Assembly: GCA_004297775.1 (NCBI GenBank)
Contig: SCUE01000037.1
Coordinates: 1 to 64,000, forward strand
Length of the DNA stretch: 64,000 bases
Reading direction: 5' to 3'
Origin: Chloroflexota bacterium
GTDB taxonomy: Bacteria; Chloroflexota; UBA6077; FW602-bin22
Position numbers and translations under genes: made by a program. The first letter of the stretch is position 1, and every line of letters begins with the position of its first letter. The notes beneath the pieces were generated by a model that saw nothing but the letters and a program-made list of their open reading frames with translations, ran no database searches and was not told the DNA's origin. Below are positions 35,632 to 43,793 of the stretch, piece by piece.

Positions 35632-36048
35632 ATGGCGCCCGTTCCGTATTACGCGTACGCGCGAGCACAAGCGACGACGAGCAGTCAGGCGGAGCTAGCC
35701 GTGCTCCTCTATCGCGGTGCGGTTCGGTTTGCCGCGAAGGCTCGCATTCAATTGTCCAGTCGCGACCTCGAAGGCACGCACAAGAGCCTTCTTCGCGCCC
35801 AGGAAGTACTCGTCGAACTCATGATCGGCTTCAAGCCGGGGTCGGATCAGTTCAGTCAGGATCTCTTCGGTCTGCACAACTACATCTATGAGCGTCTGTA
35901 CGAGGCGAACATCCGCAAAGATGTCGCGCCGCTCGACGAGGCATTGCGGCACCTGCGCGAACTCCTCGAAACCTGGGAATCGATCTCCCTGCCGCCGTCC
36001 GCCCGACCTGCCGCGGCGAGTGTCGTTTCGATCGATCGCCACTGTTGA
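35632..36048 (+). CDS. fliS: FliS-like flagellin export chaperone
   Basis: A 138-residue small helical protein with the FliS pattern: YYAYARAQATTSSQAELAVLLYRGAVRFAAKA at the N-terminus (matching the family's Y...QVxTASPxxLIxMLYDGAI), a middle ARIQLSSRDLEGTHKSLLRAQEV, then IGFKPGSDQFSQDLFGLHNYIYERLYEANIRKD. FliS caps the flagellin C-terminus before export. ATG 35632 behind GGAG is chosen over TTG 35629. The position directly after flagellin supports the call. Confidence 0.88.
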   Translation: MAPVPYYAYARAQATTSSQAELAVLLYRGAVRFAAKARIQLSSRDLEGTHKSLLRAQEVLVELMIGFKPGSDQFSQDLFGLHNYIYERLYEANIRKDVAPLDEALRHLRELLETWESISLPPSARPAAASVVSIDRHC

Positions 36049-36135
36049 TCTGGCGATCATCGGCCGATATCCAAAGGGTGATTCGGCTGATCGCGGATCC
36101 GCGAGTCGCGCGCGCGCCCGCGCAATCCGCCGTGA

Positions 36136-37746
36136 ATGCCGCGGGCATCATCGATGGGTGAAGCGAAGCGGCGCGCCGCCGGCGGTTCGCCGCGAGCAGC
36201 GGAGCGACTGACTCTCTGCATGATCGTGAAGAACGAGGCGGAATCGATCGGCCGCTGCATCGCCAGCGTTCGCGGCGTCGCCGATCGCGTCATCGTCGTC
36301 GACACTGGCTCGACCGATGGTACGCCGACGATCGCCGAGCGACTCGGAGCCCGGGTGATCCACCGGAACTGGCGCGACGACTTCTCCCACGCGCGGAATG
36401 AGTCACTGAATGCGGCGAGGACCCCCTGGGTGATCGTTCTTGACGCGGATGAGGAGCTTGCGCCCGGCGCGGCACAGCCGTTGCGCGAACTCGTCGCGAA
36501 TGACCCCGCCGGCCCGACGCTGGTATTCGCGACCGTGAGTTCGGTTGACGACGCGGGCGGTACACAGCAAACCATTTCGCCCCGAATCGCCTCAAATCTT
36601 CCCGGGCTGCGGTACCAACGGCCGGTCCACGAGGAGTGGCTCTGGGTTGGTGAAGGACAGTTGCGGCAACAGGTGTTGCCGACGATCCGGATTCACCACT
36701 ACGGCTACACCGCGGCGGAGCGAACGAGGCAGGGCAAATGGGACCGCAATCTTCGGATGCTGTTCGACGAACTTGCGGCCAAACCGGGTGATCTGGTCAC
36801 CCTCTTTTACCTCGGACAGGAGTACGCGGCGCACGGACGGCTCAGCGACGCAATCGCCGTATACGAGGCGCGCCTGGCATCGATGTGCGCGGCATTCCCG
36901 CCGCTCGTTGCAACCCACGCGGTCTATGGCTACGTCGGAGCGCTCATCAGCGCGGGCTTATCTGCTCGTGCCCGAGCGGTCTCAACCGAATGGGCACGTA
37001 AGGTAGACAGTCCAACGATGTGGATGCAGGCAGCCAACGCTGCGCTCCAGGACGGCGATGTCGAAGCCGCGGAATCACTGGCGCGGACCGCCCACCAATC
37101 ACGCGGACCGGCGTTTGGGATCGACCTCCTCCCTCGATCGCAGGTTGTCGCCGCCGCCTGTGTCATTCTTGGGGACGCCGCGACAGCGCGTGGCAACGCC
37201 GTGGCGGGAGAGCGCCTCTACCGACAGGCCCTCGATACTCAGGCTGATTCGACGCATGCGCTTGTGCGTGTCGCCGAATCCACCGCCAGGGGCGGCGACG
37301 TCGAGGGTGCTCGACAGATCCTCAACGATGCACTCGCGATTCGCCCGCGCGATCCCAATATGACGATCTGCGCCAGTCGAATCGACCGCGCCGCCGGCGA
37401 TCTCCAAGCAGCGCTCGACCGGCTGGCCAACTTCGTGGCCGACGTGCCGTACCTGACGTCCACTCGTCTCGAACTCGCCGAAACGCTGATCGCGGGCGGC
37501 GAGAATGCGATCGCCGCCGATGTCCTGTCCGCCGCGCTCGACACACCGCAACTCGCATCGAGCTCGGCCGAGTTTCGTGCGAACTACTTCGCGCGCTACG
37601 GCGATGCCCTTACCGCGACGGGCAAGCTCGTCGAGGCGGTTACCGCGTATCAGATGGCGGTGGATGCTCGCCTTGCGGCTGGTCCGATCCCGTCATCCGC
37701 GGGCGATCGGATCGGCCACGTCGCCCTCGCCGCGGCCACCGGCTAG
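36136..37746 (+). CDS. Glycosyltransferase family 2 with TPR repeats
   Basis: A 536-residue protein. The GT2 domain (about 20-250) shows LTLCMIVKNEAESIGRCIAS, VDTGSTDGTPTIAERLGA, RNWRDDFSHARNESLN and the DxD-like VLDADEEL. From about residue 240 come tetratricopeptide-type helices. This SunS/WaaE-like layout transfers sugars to protein or lipid. Its position after flagellin and fliS suggests flagellin glycosylation, an inference. ATG 36154 (MGEAKRRAAGG) is a plausible alternative start. Confidence 0.85.
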   Translation: MPRASSMGEAKRRAAGGSPRAAERLTLCMIVKNEAESIGRCIASVRGVADRVIVVDTGSTDGTPTIAERLGARVIHRNWRDDFSHARNESLNAARTPWVIVLDADEELAPGAAQPLRELVANDPAGPTLVFATVSSVDDAGGTQQTISPRIASNLPGLRYQRPVHEEWLWVGEGQLRQQVLPTIRIHHYGYTAAERTRQGKWDRNLRMLFDELAAKPGDLVTLFYLGQEYAAHGRLSDAIAVYEARLASMCAAFPPLVATHAVYGYVGALISAGLSARARAVSTEWARKVDSPTMWMQAANAALQDGDVEAAESLARTAHQSRGPAFGIDLLPRSQVVAAACVILGDAATARGNAVAGERLYRQALDTQADSTHALVRVAESTARGGDVEGARQILNDALAIRPRDPNMTICASRIDRAAGDLQAALDRLANFVADVPYLTSTRLELAETLIAGGENAIAADVLSAALDTPQLASSSAEFRANYFARYGDALTATGKLVEAVTAYQMAVDARLAAGPIPSSAGDRIGHVALAAATG

Positions 37747-38311
37747 CGCCGGGACCTTCGCTGGCGCGCGCGTCCGTCACACGTTCGGCCGGTGGCGGCG
37801 CCGCGGGTCGACTGTCTGGTCGCGGGGCGCTGTCGCGCAGCCCGGGGCGGCGCGACCGGAATGCTGGCCGCTGCCGTGATTGATCGCGCTGGAGATTCGA
37901 GGTCTCGATTGTTTGCGGCACTTTCGTGCCCGGTTCGCCAGTGGAAGCATCGCCGTCCGGCGCTTCGTCCGGGTCAGCGACCTCCGCCGGACCGGGCGCG
38001 CGTGACGGCGCGATGACGAGACCGGTCTGTTGCCGAAGAAGATCGAAGGCGAACAGTCCCTGAACCATTCGGCCGGACAGATCGGGCACGTACTCGAGGC
38101 CGAGCCGATTTTCGCGCACGAGATCCTCGATGAACCGAGCCGCTCGTTCGGGCAAACCGATGTAGGCGGGCCCTTCCACGGTCCCAATTGCGTGAACGTC
38201 GTCGGTTCCATCGAGATCGAACCTGCGGCGAAGTTCCGGAATCAGAACGTACGGACGGCTCTTGATGAACCAGTGCAGGCTGCTCTTGCTGAGCTTATGC
38301 CGCTTCGCCAC
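37640..38311 (-). CDS. Conserved unknown protein with disordered C-terminal half
   Basis: A 223-residue protein directly downstream of the GNAT-like gene (stop and start abut at 38312/38311). The first 110 residues are well ordered: MAKRHKLSKSSLHWFIKSRP, ELRRRFDLDG and AYIGLPERAARFIEDLVREN. The rest is Pro/Arg/Ser rich and probably disordered. The last 107 bases overlap the glycosyltransferase in the opposite direction. I do not recognise the family. Coding is supported by the tight link to the upstream gene. Confidence 0.6.
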   Translation of the reverse strand: MAKRHKLSKSSLHWFIKSRPYVLIPELRRRFDLDGTDDVHAIGTVEGPAYIGLPERAARFIEDLVRENRLGLEYVPDLSGRMVQGLFAFDLLRQQTGLVIAPSRAPGPAEVADPDEAPDGDASTGEPGTKVPQTIETSNLQRDQSRQRPAFRSRRPGLRDSAPRPDSRPAAPPPAERVTDARASEGPGASRWPRRGRRGRSDRPRMTGSDQPQGEHPPPSDTR

Positions 38312-38824
38312 CTAACGGCGCGCTCCCGGCCGTCCGATTCGGCCGGCCCGGATTCGATCCTCGGCCTCGGCCGCCGAAGTCCACGTCCAGATATTCCGGT
38401 ACTTCGGTCGCGAGTACTCCTTTCCCTCCAGGCGGAAGCCCTGCGTCTCGGCAAAGACTTGATTCCAGACCGGCAAGTCGGCGTCCACCTTTACCGTCGC
38501 GCTCGGCGGCGAGGACATGCGCAGGAGCTCTCGGACCAACCGCTTGACGTGGCTCGCGTTCGGCTCGTCTCCGGCCGAACCCGTATCGCGAATCGTGACG
38601 ACGCCGTCGACTCGACTATGCCATTCGATGAAGGCGTCGATCTCCTCGCCGCCCTCGCGTCCGCGACGCGCGACGACGAGCAACTCGCCCCGATCGACCG
38701 CGTCGCCGAACTTCTTTCGCGCCGGCTTTCCGTCCGGATTCTGCAACGTCCGCTTCACTGAGATGCGCAGACTGTCGAGATCGGAAGTGCGAGCCAGGCG
38801 AATATCGTACGGCGCGATGTCCAC
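38312..38824 (-). CDS. GNAT-like acetyltransferase
   Basis: A 170-residue protein. The opening YDIRLARTSDLDSLRISVKR is a typical GNAT strand-helix start, followed by strands ELLVVARRGREGGEEIDAFIEW and VDGVVTIRDTG, a helix VKRLVRELLRMSSPP and ADLPVWNQVFAETQGFRLEGKEY in the place where GNAT proteins end. The acetyl-CoA binding loop is not obvious, so activity is uncertain. It heads a two-gene minus-strand unit. Confidence 0.6.
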   Translation of the reverse strand: MDIAPYDIRLARTSDLDSLRISVKRTLQNPDGKPARKKFGDAVDRGELLVVARRGREGGEEIDAFIEWHSRVDGVVTIRDTGSAGDEPNASHVKRLVRELLRMSSPPSATVKVDADLPVWNQVFAETQGFRLEGKEYSRPKYRNIWTWTSAAEAEDRIRAGRIGRPGARR

Positions 38825-38848
38825 CGTGGGATTCTACCACCCGAGTCG

Positions 38849-39190
38849 TCATTTCCTTACCGACGGGCCGTCTTCCATGGAAATCGCGATATTCGCCGCC
38901 CCATCGCGCCGAAAGACGACCGTGACGCGGTCGCCGTTGACCATGTGCTCGCGCAGGTGGCCGCCACTGGGTGGATGCGACGAACGCTGAATCTCTGACC
39001 CGATCGCGATGTCGCGGCGAGTGCCGTCGTCGAGACGAAGCGCGATCGATTCGACGACCGTCAACCCGGATGACCTGACGTCGACCAGAACTCCGGTCGC
39101 GGTCTCGCGCGTCTCGCAGCCCATCAGCGCGATCGCGACGACCCCGACTCTCGTCGCGCGCCGAGCCCAGTCGCCATCCGCGGCCCACAC
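38849..39190 (-). CDS. Small lipoprotein
   Basis: A 113-residue protein. RVGVVAIALMGCETRETATG gives a hydrophobic stretch ending in a lipobox-like Cys near residue 25. The rest (SSGLTVVESIALRLDDGTRRDI, SHPPSGGHLREHMVNGDRVTVVF) resembles small secreted beta proteins seen in Chloroflexota, with a conserved HLREHM segment. I take GTG 39190 as the start because the longer upstream frame is antisense-like. No function is known to me. Confidence 0.6.
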   Translation of the reverse strand: MWAADGDWARRATRVGVVAIALMGCETRETATGVLVDVRSSGLTVVESIALRLDDGTRRDIAIGSEIQRSSHPPSGGHLREHMVNGDRVTVVFRRDGAANIAISMEDGPSVRK

Positions 39191-39288
39191 ACCACGCGAT
39201 CCACTGTCGCTTTTCGGTCCGCTTGTCGGCCGCGCGACGGCGCGCCCGGCCTTTCGACTCGTCGGAATCTCGGCTCGCGGCACTCCAC

Positions 39289-40224
39289 TCACGCCAATCG
39301 CGCGAGCGCCTCGTCGAGTTCGCCGGCGGTGATGCCGCCTTCGAGTTTCTCCGCGATCCGACCATCCGACCCGACGAGGAAGACCCAGGGCTCGCTCGGC
39401 AGTCCCCATTCCTCGACAGTCTTGGTCGGCGTCCGGAGCGCGCCGTCCGAAAAGATTTCGAGGTGCGCGAACGTGATTCGATCGCCCTGCTTGGCACGTG
39501 CCGCCAGGACGACATCGAGCGCCGGTCCGCACACCGCGCTGGTGCAGTAGGCGGGTGTCGAGAAGACGAAGAGCGCCGGACGCTTCCGATCGAGCGCGTC
39601 GGCGATCGTTATGTCGTGTAATGGGCACGTCGGCGTCGCGGTACAGACGATGCGCGGGTCGGCCGCGACCGCGATGAGAGCCTGGCGCGACGGCGGCGCC
39701 GGGGCGCCGAGAGCGGGGGTAGCCGAGGCCTCTTTGACGCGAAACCGGGTCCGCAGCGTTCGGGAACCGCCATCGGAACGTTCGATTCGGGCCTCGACTC
39801 CCCAATCGCCGGCTTTCGCGAAGTCCGCGCGGGCTATGTAAACGCCCTTTTCACCGAGGCCGTAACCGTGGAACGGTGCCTCGATCGGAGTGGAGAGGGT
39901 TGGCGACGCGTCGGCGAGGTCGACGAAGGCGAGGCTGATCCGAGCGTCGAGGATCGGCCGTCCGCGCTCATCGAGGACGGCGTAGAGGAATCGGTTGCGC
40001 CCCACCGCGAGGTCGGTCGCCGGGATGATCGGGGTCCACTCGTCGGACACGCGGGCGGGAATCGTCGGCGTCGGCCCGAGCGCAGTGCCCGCGCCACACG
40101 CCGCGAGGAACCCGATCAGCGGCGCCGCCGCGCCGATCGCCGCCCGGCGCGAGATTTGTACCAGGATCACCGGGTGGTTATACGTCGAGCCGACGATCGC
40201 GGATGCACCAACGACAAACGGCAT
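39289..40224 (-). CDS. Lipoprotein with thioredoxin-like domain
   Basis: A 311-residue predicted lipoprotein. The N-terminus has a twin-Arg-like SRRAAIGAAAPLIGFLAACGAG with a lipobox (LAAC). The C-terminal 140 residues have a thioredoxin-type pattern: RPALFVFSTPAYCTSAVCGPALDVV with a Cys-x4-Cys pair, then EPWVFLVGSDGRIAEKLEGG. This resembles redoxin/SCO-like proteins outside the membrane. The true start may lie downstream (for example near the SRRAA segment). Function in metal or thiol handling is possible but unproven. Confidence 0.7.
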   Translation of the reverse strand: MPFVVGASAIVGSTYNHPVILVQISRRAAIGAAAPLIGFLAACGAGTALGPTPTIPARVSDEWTPIIPATDLAVGRNRFLYAVLDERGRPILDARISLAFVDLADASPTLSTPIEAPFHGYGLGEKGVYIARADFAKAGDWGVEARIERSDGGSRTLRTRFRVKEASATPALGAPAPPSRQALIAVAADPRIVCTATPTCPLHDITIADALDRKRPALFVFSTPAYCTSAVCGPALDVVLAARAKQGDRITFAHLEIFSDGALRTPTKTVEEWGLPSEPWVFLVGSDGRIAEKLEGGITAGELDEALARLA

Positions 40225-40278
40225 CCGGTATCAGCGACCGGCGCAATCATCCGACCCCGATGTAAAATCGATCGCCGC

Positions 40279-40353
40279 GGCAGGGTAGCTCAGTGGTAGA
40301 GCAGGGGACTCATAAGCCCTTGGTCGTGGGTCCGACTCCCACCCCTGCCACCA
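40279..40353 (+). tRNA. tRNA with CAT anticodon (tRNA-Ile2 or elongator tRNA-Met)
   Basis: A full cloverleaf: acceptor GGCAGGG with CCCTGCC, D-arm GCTCAGTGGTAGAGC, anticodon loop CTCATAA, T-arm GTGGG/CCCAC, discriminator A and encoded CCA. G1-C72 pairing excludes initiator Met. The variable segment TTGGTCG resembles tRNA-Ile2 (CAT, lysidine-modified) but elongator Met cannot be excluded. Oddities: an A31/G39 mismatch and C instead of the universal T at position 55 (loop TCCGACT). Its 3' part is duplicated downstream three times, so it is an integration target. Confidence 0.92.
40306..40353. repeat. att-like repeat copy 1 (3' half of the tRNA gene)
   Basis: The last 47 to 48 bases of the tRNA gene, from the anticodon stem to the CCA end, recur at 47147-47193 (47/47 identical), at 51370-51411 (42/42 identical, then homologous flank) and, less well, at 59651-59695. 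This is the pattern left by site-specific integration into a tRNA 3' end. Confidence 0.85.
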
Positions 40354-40478
40354 CGTTTTCCAGTTCAATTCGGCGCCGAACCGGAAGCGTCGGACGGACG
40401 CGCGAGGCCGAATGTGGCAACCGATGTAGCAACCCGGATTCGGTGCCCGGCCAGGAAGTCGCGTGTTAGGATGACGCC

Positions 40479-40751
40479 ATGGCCACCAGCAAGACGAAGC
40501 TCCACGACGAACGGCTGATCGCCGAGCACGTCGAGCCGAAGGACTTCCGCGCCGGCGGCCGCGCGGACGCCCGGACCAGCGGCGGCGTGCCCATCTGGGC
40601 GCTGATCGGCCACCTGCGTGTTGTCGAGGGCGGCGTCGACGAGGTCGCATCCGCCTACGACCTGCCGCGTGAAGAGGTCGAAGCCGCGCTAGCCTACTAC
40701 CGACGAAACAAGGCGTACATCGACGCCCGGCTCTTGCTGAACAGCGACTGA
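40479..40751 (+). CDS. DUF433-type antitoxin, copy 1
   Basis: A 90-residue small protein starting MATSKTKLHDERLIAEHVEP with a DUF433/VapB-like pattern: VPIWALIGHLRVVEGGVDEVASAYDLPREEVEAALAYYRRNKAYID. The pattern is a winged-helix-like domain linked to PIN-type toxins. It is followed at 11 bases by a DUF5615-like PIN protein. The 129 bases between the tRNA end and this ATG are homologous to the same stretch before copy 2, with a conserved TTAGGAT box just before the ATG. Confidence 0.82.
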   Translation: MATSKTKLHDERLIAEHVEPKDFRAGGRADARTSGGVPIWALIGHLRVVEGGVDEVASAYDLPREEVEAALAYYRRNKAYIDARLLLNSD

Positions 40752-40761
40752 GTTCGGGCGC

Positions 40762-41181
40762 TTGGCCGACCTGTACCTGGACAGCGATGTGTCGGTGCGC
40801 GTCGCGCCGCTCCTCAGGGCAGCCGGCCACGATGCGGTGACGGCTGCGGAGCAGGGCCGTCGCCGCGCGACGGACGACGAGCAGCTTCTGGCGGCCACGC
40901 AACAGGGGCGGACAGTCGTAAGCCACAACCGGAAGGACTTCGTGCTGCTTCACGACGCCTGGCGCCGCTGGTCGAGCGCCTACGGTCTGGCGCTTCCGCC
41001 GCACCCGGGCATCCTCATCCTCGACCAGCTTGGCGATCACGCGGTCGCCGACGCTGTGACCCGCTTCGTCACCGCCGATTCGGTCGCACCGCTCGCCAAC
41101 TCGTTGTACTGGTGGCGGGCGAGTGGCGGGTGGCGCCACCAGCTGCCCGATCGGCGCTGGGTGCCGTACCCCGGACGCTAG
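40762..41181 (+). CDS. DUF5615 PIN-like toxin, copy 1
   Basis: A 139-residue protein (TTG start) with MADLYLDSDVSVRVAPLLRAAGHDA, where the acidic residues fit the PIN-like DUF5615 family, then ATDDEQLLAATQQGRTVVSHNRKDFVLLHDAWRRW, the classic DD..Q..A....R...T.N..DF pattern. PIN-like proteins are metal-dependent RNases. With the DUF433 gene it forms a VapBC-type toxin-antitoxin pair. A homologous pair lies at 51540-52233. Confidence 0.82.
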   Translation: MADLYLDSDVSVRVAPLLRAAGHDAVTAAEQGRRRATDDEQLLAATQQGRTVVSHNRKDFVLLHDAWRRWSSAYGLALPPHPGILILDQLGDHAVADAVTRFVTADSVAPLANSLYWWRASGGWRHQLPDRRWVPYPGR

Positions 41182-41204
41182 CCCCCGTTCGCGTGTCCCT
41201 GTCT

Positions 41205-41690
41205 GGGCGAACACCGACGCGAGCCGCGCGACTCCACACCGAACGCTATGGGTATCGACGAGTTCCGCGTGGACGCGCGGCACGCCGTAGGTCCCACGGC
41301 CACCCGCGTGGATCGCTCGGATCGTGCGCGTGAGATCCGCGTCGGCGACCGAACGACACGACGATGGTCGCGATCGCCCGGCGTAGAACCCCGAACGCGC
41401 GACCTTCAACACTCCGCACAACCGGGAGATCGGGTAGTTCGCCTCCTCCGCCACGATCAGGCGGTCGGCGTTCACCGGCCCTCGCTCTCCCGGGCGAAGA
41501 AAGCGGTCGCTCTTTCTTCGGATGTCCCGCTCCATCCTGAGTACGTGGTTCTCTCACCGCGATCGGCTCAGCTCGGCGCGTTCCTCGGTCGTCAACCCCG
41601 CCTGTTCCCCGGCATCGATTGCGCCTTGCTTGATCCATTCACGCAACGCTTCAACCGAGACGCGGCCAAGAAGATCGCGGCCATCGCCGG
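41205..41690 (-). pseudogene. IS3-family transposase remnant
   Basis: Minus-strand fragment of an IS3 element. VSVEALREWIKQGAIDAGEQ and LTTEERAELSRSR match OrfA of the intact copy at 42619; an in-frame TGA (about 41554) and a small indel near MERDIRRK follow. Then VAEEANYPISRLCGVLKVARSGFY to HAELVDTHSVRCG matches the first third of OrfB. The catalytic core is missing. It is a degraded relative, not a second active copy. Confidence 0.85.
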
Positions 41691-41718
41691 CACCACGCGT
41701 TGACTGCGCCGCGCATGT

Positions 41719-41940
41719 TTGTGGGACCGATCGGGGCCGCCGGTCGTGTTGACCAGCAACGTGCCCTTCGATGCCTGGGGACGGGTCTTTGGCGGCGACG
41801 AGGTCATCGCATCCGCCATCCTCGACCGGCTGCTCCATCACAGTCACGTCTTTCACATCACCGGTCCCAGCTATCGCATGAAAGACAAGCTCGCCACCAT
41901 TCGGGCACCACCACAACCCGCTGGACCCGAGCCCGTATGA
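41719..41940 (+). pseudogene. IS21-family IstB helper ATPase, C-terminal fragment
   Basis: The reading VVLTSNVPFDAWGRVFGGDE, then VIASAILDRLLHHSHVFHITGPSYRMKDKL, is the C-terminal end of IstB, the AAA+ partner of the IS21 transposase. The Walker A and B parts are absent. Just downstream, 41955-41995 has the GGGGTCAGTTTTCACGCGGA-like sequence often found at IS21 ends. It is a remnant of a larger IS21 element. Confidence 0.8.
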
Positions 41941-42006
41941 TTCCTCTCGCCGCCCACTGGGGGGTCAGTTTTCACGCGGAAACTGGGGTTTCAGACGAAA
42001 TCGACA

Positions 42007-42561
42007 GTGGCGCGCGTCATCCCGGACACGCAGACGGCGCTGCGGACCCGGCCGCTGGAGGCGCTGGGGATCGGCGCGTACGTGCGGGGCTCTCGGACCG
42101 CGATGTCGAGAGCCTGCTCGCGGAGGCGAGGCTCGGCCATGTCTCCAAGAGCGCAGTCAACGGGTTGTGCCGGGAGCTGCGCGCCCGCTACGCGGCGTTC
42201 TGCGCCCGCAGCCTGGCGGGGATCGACCTGGTGGTGCTGTTCCTGGACGCGATCTACCTGCCGACGCGGCCGAGTGGTGATAAGGAGGGCGTCCTGGGCG
42301 TGGGGCTACACCGCGGCCGGCCGGCGGGCGCTGTTGGCGGTGCGACTCGGGCAGCGCGAGCGCCACGAGGATCGGCTCGACCTCGGGCGCGACCTGGCGC
42401 GCCGGGGCCTGCCTGCACCGCTGCTGGTGGTCGGCGACGGCGTGCCGGGGCTGGTGAAGGCCCCGCCGAGGAGCTGTGACCGACGGCCGACCGCCAGCGG
42501 TGCACCGTCCACCCGCTCAGGAACCTGCTCGCCAAACTGCCGCACGACCCGGACCTGGAGT
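42007..42561 (+). pseudogene. IS256-type (Mutator) transposase, left part, frameshifted
   Basis: Read across three frames, this encodes the first part of an IS256-type transposase: VRAGLSDRDVESLLAEARLGH, then LAGIDLVVLFLDAIYLPTRPSGDK with the first catalytic Asp region, then AAGRRALLAVRLGQRERHEDR, LLVVGDGVPGLVKA, and in a third frame RQRCTVHPLRNLLAKLPHDPDLE. At least two frameshifts break it. It is interrupted at 42562 by the IS3 element; its right part resumes at about 43821. Confidence 0.82.
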
Positions 42562-42618
42562 TGACCCGGTTTCGTGGACACCACAGACTGAGGCCGTCAG
42601 GCCTGAGAGGAGTTCACG

Positions 42619-42912
42619 ATGGCAAGGACAAAGCCGCCGTACGCGCCGGAGTTCCGGGCGGAGGCGGTGCGATTGGCGCGGACATCGGGGCAGTCGCTGC
42701 GCATGTCCGCCGAGCACTTGGGTGTGTCGGTGGAGGCGTTGCGCGACTGGGTCAAGCGAGCCGCGATCGACGCGGGTGAACGCGAGGGGTTAGCGACCGA
42801 GGAGCGCGAGGAGCTGCGGCGACTTCGGCGGGAGAACCATGTCTTGCGGATGGAGCGGGACATCTTGCGAAAAGCGACGGTCTTCTTCGCGCGGGAGAGC
42901 GAGAGCTGGTGA
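42619..42912 (+). CDS. IS3-family OrfA
   Basis: A 97-residue protein: helix-turn-helix plus leucine-zipper OrfA. It has YAPEFRAEAVRLARTSGQSL, MSAEHLGVSVEALRDWVKRA and the C-terminal RLRRENHVLRMERDILRKATVFFA. Its stop overlaps the orfB GTG, where a ribosomal frameshift normally makes an OrfAB fusion transposase. It carries the DNA-binding part. Confidence 0.92.
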   Translation: MARTKPPYAPEFRAEAVRLARTSGQSLRMSAEHLGVSVEALRDWVKRAAIDAGEREGLATEEREELRRLRRENHVLRMERDILRKATVFFARESESW

Positions 42913-43793
42913 GCATCTACCGGCTGATCGCGGCGGAGGAGACCACCTATCCCATCTCCCTGTTGTGTCGGGTCTTGCGGGTCGCCCGCTCGGGCTTCTA
43001 TGCCTGGCGATCGCGGCCACCCTCGTGTCGATCGGTGGCGGACGCGACGTTGACCTCGACAATTCGCGCGATTCACACCGGCAGTCGCGGGACGTACGGG
43101 GTGCCACGGGTGCATGCGGAACTGTCCGACGCGCACGGCGTGCGCTGTGGACGCAAGCGTGTTGCGCGGCTGATGCGCCGCGCCGGACTCGTCGGCGTCT
43201 GCCGACGGCGATCGGTGCGCACGACACGTCGTGACGTGGCCGCCGCTCCCGCGCCTGACCTGGTCAAGCGGACGTTCACGGCCGACGAACCGGACCGGCT
43301 GTGGATGGCCGACATCACCTATCTGCCGACCTGGAGTGGGTTCCTGTATCTCGTCGTGGTGGTGGACGCGTGCAGTCGCAAGGTCGTCGGCTGGGCGATG
43401 GCGGATCATCTGCGTGCGGAACTCGTCGTCGCGGCCCTGGACATGGCGATCTGGAACCGCCGACCGCGCACGGCTGTCGTGCACCACTCCGATCGCGGTG
43501 CCCAGTACACCAGCCTCGCGTTCGGCCGTCGCTGTCGTGATGCGCACGTCGTACCCTCGATGGGATCGACCGGCGACTGCTTTGACAACGCGCTCGCCGA
43601 GAGCTTCTTCGCGACGCTGGAGTGCGAGCTGATCGCGCGCACGCACTGGCGCACCCACATCGACGCGCGCACGGCCGTCTTCGACTTCATCGAAGCGTTC
43701 TACAACCCGCGTCGACGTCATTCAGCGCTCGGCTACCTCAGCCCAACCCAGTTCGAAGTGAGGAGGCGAATAGAACAAATGTCCGTCGCGTAG
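42909..43793 (+). CDS. IS3-family OrfB (DDE integrase)
   Basis: A 294-residue catalytic subunit. The HTH_21 segment is STIRAIHTGSRGTYGVPRVHAEL. The DDE triad is visible: D in MADITYLPTWSGFLYLVVVV, D in VHHSDRGAQYTSLAFG, E in AESFFATLECELI. FIEAFYNPRRRHSALGYLSP ends the core. The frame is intact, so the element may still be active. It overlaps orfA by four bases (GTGA). Confidence 0.93.
   Translation: MSIYRLIAAEETTYPISLLCRVLRVARSGFYAWRSRPPSCRSVADATLTSTIRAIHTGSRGTYGVPRVHAELSDAHGVRCGRKRVARLMRRAGLVGVCRRRSVRTTRRDVAAAPAPDLVKRTFTADEPDRLWMADITYLPTWSGFLYLVVVVDACSRKVVGWAMADHLRAELVVAALDMAIWNRRPRTAVVHHSDRGAQYTSLAFGRRCRDAHVVPSMGSTGDCFDNALAESFFATLECELIARTHWRTHIDARTAVFDFIEAFYNPRRRHSALGYLSPTQFEVRRRIEQMSVA

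Noticed and set aside
40231..41535. 434-residue minus-strand frame from the tRNA region to the IS3 remnant
   Set aside because: Only its first third is IS3 OrfB sequence; the rest is an antisense extension through the toxin-antitoxin pair and the tRNA.
41700..42479. 259-residue intact protein
   Set aside because: The frame fuses an IstB-adjacent region with one frame of a frameshifted IS256-type transposase; the family sequence jumps frames at least twice.
42597..43721. 374-residue minus-strand frame over the IS3 element
   Set aside because: Antisense to orfA/orfB, which carry full DDE motifs.
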